Program-made: the position numbers and the translations under genes
Assembly (NCBI GenBank): GCA_023078685.1
Contig: JALGAS010000002.1
Coordinates: 4,836,001 to 4,900,000 of the forward strand
DNA length: 64,000 nucleotides
DNA from: Neopestalotiopsis rosae
Lineage: Eukaryota; Ascomycota; Sordariomycetes; Amphisphaeriales; Sporocadaceae
Direction: 5' to 3'
Shown: piece after piece, positions 35,762 to 46,715 of the stretch
How positions within the stretch are numbered: position 1 is the first letter of the stretch
Layout of the letters: each line of letters starts with the position of its first letter
The notes under the pieces: generated by a model
The model's database searches: none
What the model was told of the DNA's origin: nothing
Seen by the model: only the letters and a program-made list of their open reading frames with translations

Positions 35762-36790
35762 TTTGAATCTTGATACAGAAGTGGAATGCATACATAGGCA
35801 TTCGATACATATGGGTACCGGAAATTGTTTTTCTTTCTTATTCATGTACTTCTTTTAAATGAAGAACAGAATGTAGATATTGACGACGATTTATCCACCA
35901 TCCGCTGGAAAATTATTTAAACTAGTATCGGACATTTTTAACTTGTGGGTCATAATGTCAAAACAGCATTGCATTTATTAGACTTTGACGAGTATGAGGG
36001 TTTGTCGAGTTTGATTGTACAGCTGGAGAGCTATTCTCTTCCAGACTGCGATTCTACCTAACCTTACTTATATCATGAAGCAAAGCTTTGGTGGGCCATA
36101 GAATGGTGCAAGGTAGTGATCAGCAATGCATGGTATGTGTGCCATTACAGTGCTGCTTGTTAATGCTCAGGTTTTGTGACACGCGCCATGATGTGTAGCA
36201 TAATCTCCATATCTTATTCTCTTTTTATTATTTACTTTGTCACTAATTTTACCCAATTGATTTCTCGCTCAGAATTTCAATTGACGCCACATACAGTCGT
36301 TGGCTTGCGAGGTCTTGTAATCGTAAAAAGTCTGTGAATATATCAAACACCGTGAACTGGCAATAAAATGTCTAGGCCGTAAAAGATGCCGAAAATGGAA
36401 ATCTATACGAGAGAGTCTCGTAAACTCTTCCGAATTGGGACAGCTTGACGGGAATGCCCTGCAAAGGTGGGAATCGACCCCGCTAATTGTCTAAAAGTCA
36501 AGCATTATTAGTGGTCACCCAAGCAAACACTAAACTAGCCCCTCCAACGGCAGCGATATGATCAAAACACGGAAGTAGATGATCATCTTCTGTGTCTACC
36601 TTATGACGACGTCTTGACAAAATCTGGCCGCACTTTTTGATCTCGGTTGCTTCTTGTAGACTCAATCTACCGATTCCATCATAGACATCCTTTCCCGAGT
36701 ACTTTGCAGGCCCACCTGACCTGATGATTAGACCTTGGAAATCTCCCAAGATCAAGATCACATCCAAAACAACACTGACAACCAGCAACC
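35762..36790. other. Intergenic between PKS and MFS transporter 2
   Basis: AT-rich. Contains a decayed tRNA-like T-arm at about 36464-36480 on the minus strand (GCGGGGTCGATTCCCAC), too degenerate to call a tRNA. Promoter of transporter 2 near the end. Confidence 0.45.
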
Positions 36791-38437
36791 ATGTCGAGTG
36801 CATCAGCAACCGCCGCCATTGTGGCTTCGCGGATTGAATCCAGCCATGCTTCCAGCGGCATCACCACGAAGATGAGGCAGGCTTCGATGGTGCAAGAAAT
36901 CCGAAATGCCCGCCTATTTCAACGGCCTCCAGGCTATATCATCGCTGCCCTTGTATGCTCCCTGGGCGGCTTCATCTTTGGCATTGATACAGGCATCATT
37001 GGGCCTGTAACCGTCATGAATCACTTTAGACACTACACTGGTGACCCTTCACCTACCGTCCATGGTGTCATTGTCTCTTCCATCTTGATCCCGGCCGCAA
37101 TTTCCTCCTTCTTTGCTGGACGTCTCGCTGACGCCTTCGGCCGCTCAAAAGGTATCGCCATTGGGGCCTTGATCTTTGCTTTGGGCGCCGCTTTGGAGGC
37201 TGGCTCGGTTCATATCGCCATGTTCATACTTGGTCGAGTAGTTGAGGGGGTAGGCGAGGGTCTTTACTTTGGAACCCTCATCTCTTACATCTGTGAAATC
37301 TCTCCGCCGAGGGTTCGGGGCGCTCTCACTACCGCGCCCCAGCTGCTTACCACTCTCGGCATAGTGACTGGATTTTTCACATGTTACGGGACAGTAGAGA
37401 TCGACTCTTCTTTCTCATGGCGTCTTCCATTCTTGTTTCTCGCAGCCTATGCTATCATCTTCGCCACTGTTGCCTTCTTCTTCTTACCACCCTCCCCGCG
37501 GTGGTTGTCGCTTCGCGGTCGTTTCGAGGAAGCGGAACGGACATGGGAAAAGCTCGGTGTCGCGGCCGCGGATCGCGAGAAGATCATGAACCAAATCGAG
37601 GGAGCGGTGCTAGAAAACGACTCGAGCACTGAAGTAGGTGCATCTTTGGCCATGACCTCAACGACCGGGAAAGCAACGCACAAGACCCTGCCCCATTCCA
37701 AAAAGGACAAGCTACTGGATGTGTTTTCTCCCGACGCCCGTATGCGCCTTTTCTTCGCCGTCTTCCTCATGGGCATGCAGCAACTCAGCGGCATCGACGG
37801 TGTCCTATACTATGCCCCGCTGCTCTTCCAACAGGCAGGCATCGATACCAATCAGTCGACCTTCCTCGCTTCGGGCGTTTCAGCTATCGTCATCTTCGCC
37901 GTTACCATTCCCGCGACTATCTACGCCGACAAGTGGGGTCGACGCATCAGCACCATTCTTGGTGGACTGGCAATGACGGCCACAATGTTCTTGATGGGAG
38001 GCCTCTATGCTGGAGGTGCTGTCAGCGGCGCCGGCCGGTGGGTCGTTATCGTGTGCATCTATCTCTACTCCGTGCTTTATTGCATCTCTTGGGCCGTGAG
38101 TATCAAGCTCTACGCAGCCGAGATCCAACCTCAACGGACTCGCGCCAGCGCTACCAGTATCGCGCACGGCAGCAACTGGATCACCAATTTCCTCGTGGCC
38201 TTGTTCACTCCCTCACTCTTGGCGAATTCGAGTTACGGAGCTTACTTTCTCTTCGGTGCATGTACGCTTCTGACTGCCTTGGTCTGCTGTGTGTTCATGC
38301 CCGAAACTCGTGGGCAAAGTCTGGACGACATTGACCTTGCTTTTCATGGCAAGAGCCCCATGAAGGCGTTGAAGAAATTAGTCAGGAAGCTAAAAGGAGC
38401 TTCAAGCGGACTCGTGGCGTCCACGGCCGAGAATTAA
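36791..38437 (+). CDS. MFS transporter 2 (sugar-porter type)
   Basis: A 548-residue, intronless 12-helix transporter. Signatures: GIDTGIIGPVTVMNHF (helix 1), GRLADAFGRSKG, GRVVEGVGEGLYFGTLISY, PPSPRWLSLRGR, QQLSGIDGVLYYAPLLFQQ and PETRGQSLDDIDLAF. It is clearly paralogous to transporter 1 (12712-14379): both have LxQRPPGY before helix 1, the same loop motifs and the same C-terminal PETRG block. It carries an extra N-terminus rich in Ser/Ala (MSSASATAAIVASRIESS). Sugar-porter type MFS proteins are common in fungal metabolite clusters, but the substrate cannot be read from sequence. Same strand as the PKS, 1.0 kb downstream. Confidence 0.93.
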   Translation: MSSASATAAIVASRIESSHASSGITTKMRQASMVQEIRNARLFQRPPGYIIAALVCSLGGFIFGIDTGIIGPVTVMNHFRHYTGDPSPTVHGVIVSSILIPAAISSFFAGRLADAFGRSKGIAIGALIFALGAALEAGSVHIAMFILGRVVEGVGEGLYFGTLISYICEISPPRVRGALTTAPQLLTTLGIVTGFFTCYGTVEIDSSFSWRLPFLFLAAYAIIFATVAFFFLPPSPRWLSLRGRFEEAERTWEKLGVAAADREKIMNQIEGAVLENDSSTEVGASLAMTSTTGKATHKTLPHSKKDKLLDVFSPDARMRLFFAVFLMGMQQLSGIDGVLYYAPLLFQQAGIDTNQSTFLASGVSAIVIFAVTIPATIYADKWGRRISTILGGLAMTATMFLMGGLYAGGAVSGAGRWVVIVCIYLYSVLYCISWAVSIKLYAAEIQPQRTRASATSIAHGSNWITNFLVALFTPSLLANSSYGAYFLFGACTLLTALVCCVFMPETRGQSLDDIDLAFHGKSPMKALKKLVRKLKGASSGLVASTAEN

Positions 38438-40152
38438 AGTGCGGTGAAGTTTCCATTCAGTCATATTAGCGGGTTGCTTCTTTTGAGAACTATGTTCCGA
38501 GACTTGATTGGTCCTGTCTTACCATCGAATTTTGCTGAATAAGGCTTTGGGATGACGAAGCCTCATATGGACATGTCAATGACAACCACGCTGTCAGCGA
38601 AAATCTGATATTTTCATTGGTACCCCTCTCTTTTCTAAGAAAACTTGTAGCGCACAGCGGAATCCCGGTGTCATATGTTTTTTTTAGGCCTTTTACTTTT
38701 TTATTTCGCTGATTTGATAATATGATCAGCCACAATCAATGATCGCGTTCAAGTACCTGAGCGACACAAATGACTAGAATTTTGAATGTTCTCTACCAAA
38801 AACATCCTTATTTCCTGAGTCGATACTGATCAGTGTGTTTTTGGCATTAGCGAGAAAATGCTTGAAGAGCTGGTTCCTGACATCAAACAACAAGAAACAC
38901 TATCGGTATTCACGAGAATTAAGAAGTGCTCGGGGCGGCTCCTCAAACTCAAGTACTAAAAACTGTTGAGTTGCAGCGGATTGACTTACAGAGTACGGCA
39001 TTATTGGCGACCAGTATAATGTGTACGATGGTATCCATTGGACGTTTGGCCCAGCATTGCAATACAAACAGGATTGCTCCTCAAGAAACAACACACAATT
39101 TTCATATAGCGCCGTGGCATTGATACAAGGTCTTGCAAACCTTTACAACTTCGTGGGTACACTTCTTCAGCACGAAATGGCAAACAAGAGGGTAGTAAGT
39201 GACGTGAACTCACTGTAGGCTGACGGAGGTCCTAAATGGGGACATCGCCTCGAGAGACTAGGTAGGTAGTCAATTAGACCTTTTTGTATTTTACTCCGGA
39301 CGGGTATCTAGTCGAGTACAGTTGCGAGACTATCAACACATGTACCACCGGTATGACCAGCTTCAAATAGTACGTCCATCGATCGTTCGCCACGGCAACG
39401 CAGCTTGCCCCCTACCCCTGTTTTCCCATAGATAGATCCAGTCTTGAAGTCGTCTGCACTAGCCGCTGCCAACCACTGTACCGAAGGTGACAATGGAAGA
39501 ATGTGTACGTTCGGCTAGGCGCCTGGATTTTGTCAACGAAGTCACCGGCGCCTGCTAGCAGATGAACTTTCTGAGTGCCTTGTCCTCCTTGCTCGCAGGG
39601 GGTAACAAAGCTCCGGCAACAAACATAAGCGGAGGAACAAGCCTTGGTGATGCCAATGCTGGCTCTTCACGGTTGCGTCTACATCCAAAGTCACATGAGG
39701 TTCATATTCTCGGCAACGTCGGGATCGCTTTAGTGACAGCAATCATAGCATTGGCTGCTACTGGCATGTTCATTTGGATGAGCTGGAAGCCAGGTATGTC
39801 TGTTAATCTGAGTAATGCCACCTACTCGGTGCTTTTCTCGTAGGCTAATCAAAGGCAAAGCCTTTCAACAAGAGGAGCTCTTACGGACTGCGGGAGTCTT
39901 ATGAGCTGGGTAAAATCAAGCCAAAACAGCACAAGCTGCTGCGATGTCTTTTCGACCAGAGAGTGCCTGCAGAATGCCAGTAAAGTCGGACATCCGGCTA
40001 CCGTGAACAGTATGCCAAAGGAATCGTTGCACTCCCCAAGCATGCACAATAGAGTAATCCACAATTCAATAAATTGACTTGTCGTATGCACGAGCTCCTC
40101 AGATGAAGATAACCTATCGGCCATGCAAAATGCCTTCCATATGTACTTGCAA
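38438..40152. other. Intergenic with one possible small membrane protein ORF
   Basis: 3' regions of transporter 2 and the BAHD enzyme. The only frame worth noting is at 39562 (listed separately). Confidence 0.4.
39562..39846 (+). CDS. Possible small single-pass membrane protein
   Basis: From the ATG at 39562 about 77 residues are open: MNFLSALSSLLAGGNKAPAT, a Gly/Ser-rich middle, then one membrane segment (VGIALVTAIIALAATGMFIW). The unspliced frame runs to 39843. A 50-nt candidate intron (GTATGT at 39794...TCGTAG at 39843) would give a stop right after MSWKPG at 39846. No family recognised, no promoter support; it could be chance. Confidence 0.25.
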
Positions 40153-41583
40153 CTACTGCAGACCTCGATAATCAAAGTATTTGACAACATCGGGATCCTT
40201 CAAGATTCTCTCGATATCGTGCTCCTCAAACGGGATCAAAAACTCATAGCCCTCATCGGGGCCCACCTCGACAGTTCGAGGGGGCGAAACCACCATGATA
40301 GTTTCAGCCTCGAAGCCATGGTTGGTCAAATGACGAAAGACCGCCGGGCGGCCAAATCCCCAGTCCTCCTCGCACATTGGACTATTGAGCCAGTCGGTGA
40401 CGATAAAGGACAGGGGCGCAAAGCAATCCAGACGAAACATGAGCGACGACTTATCTCGTACTTTTGCGACCTTCTCGATGTTGTCGAACAAGAGCGCCTG
40501 ATCTGAGCTATCCGTTATGGCGCGGACTTCGCTTGCCAGACGTGACAAGGGAATCTCGTCTGACATGACTTCGGAGAGGGTAAGCTGCTGTCGTTCTTCT
40601 AATTGGTTAGACGAGCCGATGTTGAGGCAGTTTGCCTGCAGCTGTTCGGGAAGCGGAGGCTCGAGGCGGTGCCTCATCGTCACGGCCTCGAAGAATAGCG
40701 CCTTGGAGGTAAGGTCTGTCTTTGGATAAAAAGACAACCGTGTTCGAGTCGATATCCTCCACCACAGAGCGATCATGGCATCGTAGGTTGATACCCAGGA
40801 CCCATCTGTTGGGGTGGCCATCCGCTTGATCTCGGCTACTTTGCTCTTGGCGAGGTGGAAGATCAACTGGTAGCAGCTCAAGTGGTCAGGATGTTTCTGT
40901 GGCATTGGGGGAGGTTCAAGGCTCTCTTCGATAGACGGAGGTGGCGTGATGAACAATGACCGGTCCATGAATGCGTCGTCCCAAGACGGTGGTGAAGTGC
41001 CATTGAAAATAGCCTTGCAGTTTGCAGCCCACTGTTTGATGAAGCTATGTGTCCCCCTCACGTCGACGGTATAATGGTGATGGTGTATGGAAAGGATCAT
41101 GCCTCCCGGGATGAAGTTGAGTTTGAACCCACTGACAGCCGGACTGCTGTTGAGATCGCAAGGTGAACCAAATGTCATGCCTTCTATGTCAATGTTCGTT
41201 TTATCCCCAAATGCCTTTCCGCTGAAGTGAAGGCGGCACATTTCCTCAAACGACTTGGCTTGCGAGCTTGGACTATCCATCCACTGAATCGCAAATGGTA
41301 CGGTGCTACTGCGCTTCTTGACGATGATGTATTCATCTGTCTCATTCTTCTCGATTGTGCCGACCAAGTGACGGCACTGGCCTAATGTAGCTTCGAGTCC
41401 TTTCTTCATCAGTCGTGCCAACGTAGTCTTGTCCGTAGACTCTTCCAACTTGAACACGAAGCCATACTGATTGTATGTGCAGACGCACGTGAGATCAATT
41501 GTCGAGAGCGGAAACTTCTCTATTTCTGGATGGAGTTCATACCCCGTAGGATGAAGCTGGTAGTGTTCTGTTTGCGCCGTCAT
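40153..41583 (-). CDS. BAHD-type acyltransferase (transferase family PF02458)
   Basis: Transfers an acyl group from acyl-CoA (possibly from a carrier protein) to a hydroxyl or amine. Single exon, 476 residues from the ATG at 41583; the frame stays open 8 codons further but without an ATG. The catalytic HxxxD is His170-YTV-Asp174, in a run of four His (SIHHHHYTVD). The second family motif, usually DFGWG, appears as EEDWGFGRPAVFR near the C-terminus, so the fold should be intact. FVFKLEES and GLEATLGQCRHLVGTI near the N-terminus match the trichothecene 3-O-acetyltransferase-like fungal group. A TATAAAT (minus strand) lies about 95-100 bases upstream. As the last gene on the right side of the cluster it probably decorates the polyketide; a role in chain release is speculative. 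Confidence 0.9.
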   Translation of the reverse strand: MTAQTEHYQLHPTGYELHPEIEKFPLSTIDLTCVCTYNQYGFVFKLEESTDKTTLARLMKKGLEATLGQCRHLVGTIEKNETDEYIIVKKRSSTVPFAIQWMDSPSSQAKSFEEMCRLHFSGKAFGDKTNIDIEGMTFGSPCDLNSSPAVSGFKLNFIPGGMILSIHHHHYTVDVRGTHSFIKQWAANCKAIFNGTSPPSWDDAFMDRSLFITPPPSIEESLEPPPMPQKHPDHLSCYQLIFHLAKSKVAEIKRMATPTDGSWVSTYDAMIALWWRISTRTRLSFYPKTDLTSKALFFEAVTMRHRLEPPLPEQLQANCLNIGSSNQLEERQQLTLSEVMSDEIPLSRLASEVRAITDSSDQALLFDNIEKVAKVRDKSSLMFRLDCFAPLSFIVTDWLNSPMCEEDWGFGRPAVFRHLTNHGFEAETIMVVSPPRTVEVGPDEGYEFLIPFEEHDIERILKDPDVVKYFDYRGLQ

Positions 41584-43031
41584 CTCAATTGCGAGCAAAA
41601 TGTGCACGGCCTTGTTCTGAAGAATGACAGCTCAATAGGACCATGGATGCGGGAGACCTGAGGAACCACGCCCACCCATTTATACATAAACATATAGTTA
41701 TCATCCACCCTTAAGACATTCCGAGCTAACAACTATGTGTCGTCAGCCTCACGGCAGATCCATCGATCAGAGCTGGCTAAGTGGAAGTTAATTGACACTC
41801 AGGTTTGCTCAGATCCATCGCTCGTTCTTAGCTCGACTTGGGCTATAGTCTTACCTGTCAGCAACAATGCTGTAACAACCACGCTTGATTGGCTCTTGCT
41901 ACTTAGTTGCTGACTGTGAAGGTATCTATGTGAGTTTAAAGAAATTAACTTGTTTTCTGGTGACTGCGTTGATAAACACAGCTATTGCACGTAGTGGGCA
42001 TCGTCGGCTACTTCAAAACATACCTACCTTACATATTTTTGCAACCCTCATCAAAGATGGTGCCGCGCAATGATGGTCAGACCAATTGATGGTCAAAAGC
42101 AAGCTCTTGAATCCTCAATCGAATGAGACTTTGAGGGTTATGCAAGGGCTTGTCTGATAGTGCTGCTTTGCCATCGTGCTGATCACAACATAGCTAGGTC
42201 TGCCACTATAGTAAACAGTTGAGACAGTCTTGTTCCAAAAGGATCAAGAAAGTCAAGTCTGACGGGTTTTTTCTTGTCAATGACTATCCATTATGCCATC
42301 TGCAACAATAGCTAGCTGCGCATATATCCAAGTGATTTAGGGAGGCCCATCAAGGTGTACACGAGGAGGATGCCCCCCGCAACAGTGGGTCTGGATAGTA
42401 TGTATAGCGAGATGCGGTGATCTTCTGCCAGCCCGCCTAGAATTCTAACCCAGATGGACTTTAAGGTTTTAAGCGCTTATTAACCCCAGCTGCCACGGTT
42501 AAGCGACAGCTGATGGTCTCAAGGGCGTAAGTGACCCTCTGCGAGACATAGAAATGCATGTCAGAATCAGTCACTTTGAAAGTCGCAAATGCCCTCATTG
42601 TACGATCAGAGTTAAAGGAAAATCTCACCGGTATAACCTCAATTCAGACTCCTCCCTTCAAAATTGCTGTAATTCTGCACAAATTCAATATTTTGTTTTG
42701 GCGTGGAACCGAGGATGTATCTCCTCAGAAAGCGATTACTAATGTATTTGTCGGAGTTAATGCTTGTCCCTCTTCAGGCGGGATGAAGGCGCGGGGTTAT
42801 TCGTTGCGTCACCATTTCAGTGGCCCCTGTAGCTGCCTGTATCGTATTGGAACTGAATGACATACATAGCACACGCTACACGTATTGACTGTATGTAATG
42901 TACCTGCGGTAACCGTTGCCGTACATAAATACCTTATCAAGCCGCTGGCTGCAGGTGGAGTGCAGAAACAATTGCGTGCCCAGAAATCCAAGACTGAGAA
43001 GAAATCACTCATCACTACTTCTCTCATTGGC
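41584..43031. promoter_or_regulatory. Divergent intergenic region, BAHD enzyme / aldo-keto reductase
   Basis: A 1.45 kb region without supported genes; likely right border of the biosynthetic cluster. TATAAAT on the minus strand at 41678-41684 fits the acyltransferase promoter. The reductase frame has no stop back to 42885. Confidence 0.45.
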
Positions 43032-44198
43032 ATGTATCTACGTGCTCCCCGGATTCTCAGTATTACTCAGACAAAATCCATCTCTTCACTTGCTGCAAGA
43101 CACTATTCTGCCCTATATTCAACCTCAGCCTCCACCAACAAGATGCCTGCCGTCCGTTCTGCCTATGACCCCAAGGACATGAAGTTCCGCCACCTGGGAC
43201 CTACCGGTCTCAAGGTGAGCGTCTTCTCCCTTGGTGGATGGCTCACCTACGGAGGCACCCAAAAGGGTGAGATTGTCAAGAAGTGCTTGCAGACTGCCTG
43301 GGACCATGGCATCAACACCTTTGACACTGCCGAGACCTATGCCTCGGGTGAGTCCGAGGTGGAGATGGGACAGGCCCTGAAGGAGCTCGACTGGCCCAGA
43401 GACGAGTACGTTCTGACGACCAAAATCTTCTTCGGTACTGGACGCAAGGAGCCCAACACCCGCGGTCTGAGCTGGAAGCACATTGTCGAGGGACTGAAGA
43501 GCTCTCTGGAGCGGTTGCAGCAGCCCTATGTCGACATTGTCTTTGCCCACCGCCCCGACCCCGCTACTCCCATGAAGGAGATTGTCGAGGGTTTCACGCA
43601 AGCCATCCGCAACCTCAACCTTGCCTACTACTGGGGAACCTCGGAGTGGTCCGCTGTCCAGATCATGGAGGCCACCCAGATTGCTGAGAAGTACAATCTC
43701 ATTGCTCCGGTAGTCGAGCAGCCTCAGTACAATGCCTTCCACCGCCAGCGCTTCGAGGTTGAGTACGCTCCTCTGTACAACCAGTTCAAGTACGGTACTA
43801 CCATCTGGTCGCCGCTGGCCTCTGGTCTCCTGACCGGCAAGTACAACAACGGTATTCCCGAGGACTCGCGCTACGCCACAAACAAGACCTTCTTCGAGAA
43901 CAGCATCAAGCAGCTGCAGACCGACGAGGGCAAGGCCAAAATTGAGAAGGTCAAGAAGTTGACTGCCATTGCCGAGAGACTGGGTGGTAACGTGGGACAG
44001 CTTTCCCTCGCCTGGTGCCTGAAGAACCCCAACGTCAGCACCGTCATTCTGGGTGCCACCAAGATTGAGCAGATTGAGGACAACATCAAGGCTCTCAAGC
44101 TGTCTGACAAGATCACGCCCGAGATTTTGGAGGAGATTGAATCTATTCTTGACAACAAGCCCCCTGCGGCTCCCACCTATGGCCGCGAGAGATTGTAA
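43032..44198 (+). CDS. Aldo-keto reductase, voltage-gated K+ channel beta-subunit type
   Basis: NADPH-dependent oxidoreductase of the AKR fold, related to Kv-beta subunits. Two starts are possible. The ATG at 43143 ([20 protein letters not shown], 351 residues) matches the usual fungal start. The ATG at 43032 adds 37 residues with no Asp or Glu and several Arg/Lys/His ([20 protein letters not shown]), which looks like a mitochondrial presequence; I list the longer form. The tetrad is seen as Asp and Tyr in [12 protein letters not shown], Lys in [10 protein letters not shown] and His in IVFAHRPDP. [16 protein letters not shown] and [14 protein letters not shown] form the NADPH site. Intronless and strongly codon-biased, typical of a well-expressed primary-function gene. 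Confidence 0.9.
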   Translation: MYLRAPRILSITQTKSISSLAARHYSALYSTSASTNKMPAVRSAYDPKDMKFRHLGPTGLKVSVFSLGGWLTYGGTQKGEIVKKCLQTAWDHGINTFDTAETYASGESEVEMGQALKELDWPRDEYVLTTKIFFGTGRKEPNTRGLSWKHIVEGLKSSLERLQQPYVDIVFAHRPDPATPMKEIVEGFTQAIRNLNLAYYWGTSEWSAVQIMEATQIAEKYNLIAPVVEQPQYNAFHRQRFEVEYAPLYNQFKYGTTIWSPLASGLLTGKYNNGIPEDSRYATNKTFFENSIKQLQTDEGKAKIEKVKKLTAIAERLGGNVGQLSLAWCLKNPNVSTVILGATKIEQIEDNIKALKLSDKITPEILEEIESILDNKPPAAPTYGRERL

Positions 44199-45199
44199 TG
44201 TTGACCAACCACCTAAGTAATACTGGACGAGAAGCTTTGCTTCATAGAACGAGCGCCAGAAGACGAGGAAGAGTATAGTTAATTTAGCGATACGCATGAC
44301 AGAGATGATCTTCAACAATGAACAAAAGCAATTTCATGACGGCTCATTTTGATCTGAATTCTATGCGTGCCAATGTAGAGGCATATCATGTTTTGCGAAA
44401 ACTGTGAATACAGGATGCATATTAATATCGCATACGAATTTTGCACAAGTGTATCAAGTATATTTGACATAATATCCAAGGATGGATCCAAGTCACATGT
44501 ATCAAGAGAGCTCTTGTGTGGCAGGTCGTATGATCAAACGACAGACCCTGTGATTTCTTCAATGACATGTCAGTACGATGTATATAAAGTAGCTGTAACT
44601 ATACCCTTGTGTACAATACCAGTGCCTGTAGCAGCGGGGAAGGTTCGATATTGGGACGCTACCACATGCTAGCGGCAAGGGGGAGGCTGAAATTCGTCCA
44701 CTAATGACAGAACCTCAACCCTCGTCTTACCCCAGACTGTCCGCTCAAGCTTCTACCAGCCTCGTCGAGCTGCCAAATACACTTCTGAAGCTCACTTCCA
44801 TACGTACAACGCGGTTGGCAGCCTACCAACTACGGACAATCAAAAGGACACCACATCTACTTTGCAGCTGCACTGCAAACTCAAAACCAGCCAGCCTGAA
44901 ACTGAAGACGCGTTTGCACAACCGCGCAGCATCAGTACCGCAAAGACAACTCTAGACAGTGATGCGCGCTTGCCCATCGCCGTAAACATCGGCCCCCTCC
45001 AAGCTCGAGCTTCCAACACCCATTTTGACAAGCCGCGAAACTTTTCTGCGCCTCTGCCAAAGACTTGTACCTTCAAGCGCTACCTTCAAAGCGGCTCTGA
45101 TCACAATCAGGATCTGATTCGACCATCAGCATCTATCCCTCGAGCCCTGTGATTATCACATCTTCGCATCGCTGATAGCCAACTCGAGCACCCAGTGTG
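44199..45199. other. Intergenic before TAF6
   Basis: 3' region of the aldo-keto reductase and promoter/leader of TAF6. A 96-residue plus-strand frame at 44862-45152 has biased composition (Ser/Thr/Lys/Arg) and no family; most likely leader sequence. Confidence 0.45.
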
Positions 45200-46715
45200 A
45201 TGGCGTCCAACAGCGCAGCCCGAGCTCCGGCTCCGCAAGATACCGCCTCCAAGCCAAAGGACACGGCTCTGCTATGGAACCCGGACAATGTCAAGGATGT
45301 TGCAGAGTCTCTTGGCATTGGTAACCTCAACGAGGAAGCCTTGCGCACTCTGGCACAGGACGTCGAGTATCGCATCGGACAGGTCATTATCGAAGCGCTT
45401 CGGTTCATGAAAGGCGCAAAACGCTCAACGCTTACCACCCAAGATATTGCTTCGGCCTTGAAGGTCCTCGATGTCGAACCACTGTACGGATACGACAGCA
45501 CACGACCTCTCAGATATGGCGAAGCTGGCATTGGCACCGGACAGCCCATCTTTTACATTGAAGATGAGGAAGTCGACTTTGAGAAGCTAATCAACAATCC
45601 GCTGCCCAAAGTGCCTCGTGACAGCAACTTTACTGGTACGTCTCCATGCTTGTAGCGCAAGTTCCCAGGCATTCGCTGATATCTATCGTTCTTTTATGAC
45701 AGGTCATTGGCTAGCTATTGAAGGCGTTCAACCCACCATACCCCAGAATCCGAGCACGAACGAATCGCGATCGCAAGAACTCCTGCCCAAGGGCCCAGGT
45801 GCCAACCCAGCCCTGCCTGCTGTTGCCGGCAATCAAGGCGCAAACTTCCGACCAGCAGTCAAACACATCATCAGCACCGAGCTCACTCTCTACTTTGAAA
45901 AGGTCCAATCTGCGCTGCTGGACGATAACCCGGAGCCTGTAGCCCAAGAACTACGTGCTGCAGCACTCGAGTCAGTCAAGTCGGACCCCGGTATTCATCA
46001 GCTCGTTCCATACTTTGTCAACTTCATATGCAACGAAGTATCTCACCACATGGACGACCTCTTCATACTCCGCCGGATGATGGAACTGACGGACGCCCTC
46101 GTCGAGAATCCCGAAATTTACCTGGACCCTTATGCCAGTCCACTCTCAGCACCTGTTCTTACGTGTCTACTGGGGCGCAAGTTGGGCAACGAGAACGGTC
46201 AAGATTGGCTGAACGAAGTGTACCTGCTTCGCGAGTTCAGCGCCAGTCTCATTGGCCGTATCTGTCAAAAGTATGCCACTTCTAATAAAATGCTTCGCCC
46301 CAAGATGACCCGGACATGTCTCAAGCATTTCCTTGACATCAACATGCCAGCTTCCGTGTGGTATGGCGCGATCCTGGGCTTGTCAGCTGCTGGAGGTCCT
46401 GAATCCATCAGGGTCCTGGCCTTGCAAAACTTCAAAAACTTCTCGGATGGTATGCTTCAAAAGCTCAAGGAAGGTGGAAATGACAGCAACCAGATTGAAC
46501 TGGAAGCCATCCTAGGTGCCATTATCAAAGCCATCAGGACTTTGCTTCCCGAACAGAACCTCCTTTTGGCCAACGGCGTCAACGGTACCAGCGATCGCGA
46601 GACTTCGGAACTGAAGGACTTTCTAGGCGACTTGATTGGTGAAAGGGTGGCAAGGCTGGGGGATCACCAGCTCGTCCAGACGGTGCTTGATGCGAGAGCA
46701 TTCAGTGCGCACTAG
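45200..46715 (+). CDS. taf6: TFIID/SAGA subunit TAF6
   Basis: Histone-fold TAF, a subunit of TFIID (and of SAGA in fungi), acting in RNA polymerase II initiation. Exons 45200-45635 and 45703-46715 (GTACGT...GACAG) give 482 residues. The histone fold spans ~25-90: [20 protein letters not shown], then [20 protein letters not shown] and [33 protein letters not shown] and [10 protein letters not shown] follow, both diagnostic for TAF6. The C-terminal half is the HEAT-repeat region ([41 protein letters not shown]). Full length compared with other ascomycete TAF6. Start ATG at 45200 follows a GTG; no other in-frame ATG is upstream. Confidence 0.95.

Noticed and set aside
42885..43031. Upstream extension of the aldo-keto reductase to 42885
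   Set aside because: The frame is open, but the first codon is TTG and no ATG occurs before 43032; treated as leader.
43125..44318. Long minus-strand open frame (397 residues) opposite the aldo-keto reductase
   Set aside because: Leu/Gly/Val-rich antisense shadow caused by strong third-position GC bias of the real plus-strand gene, which has a complete catalytic tetrad.
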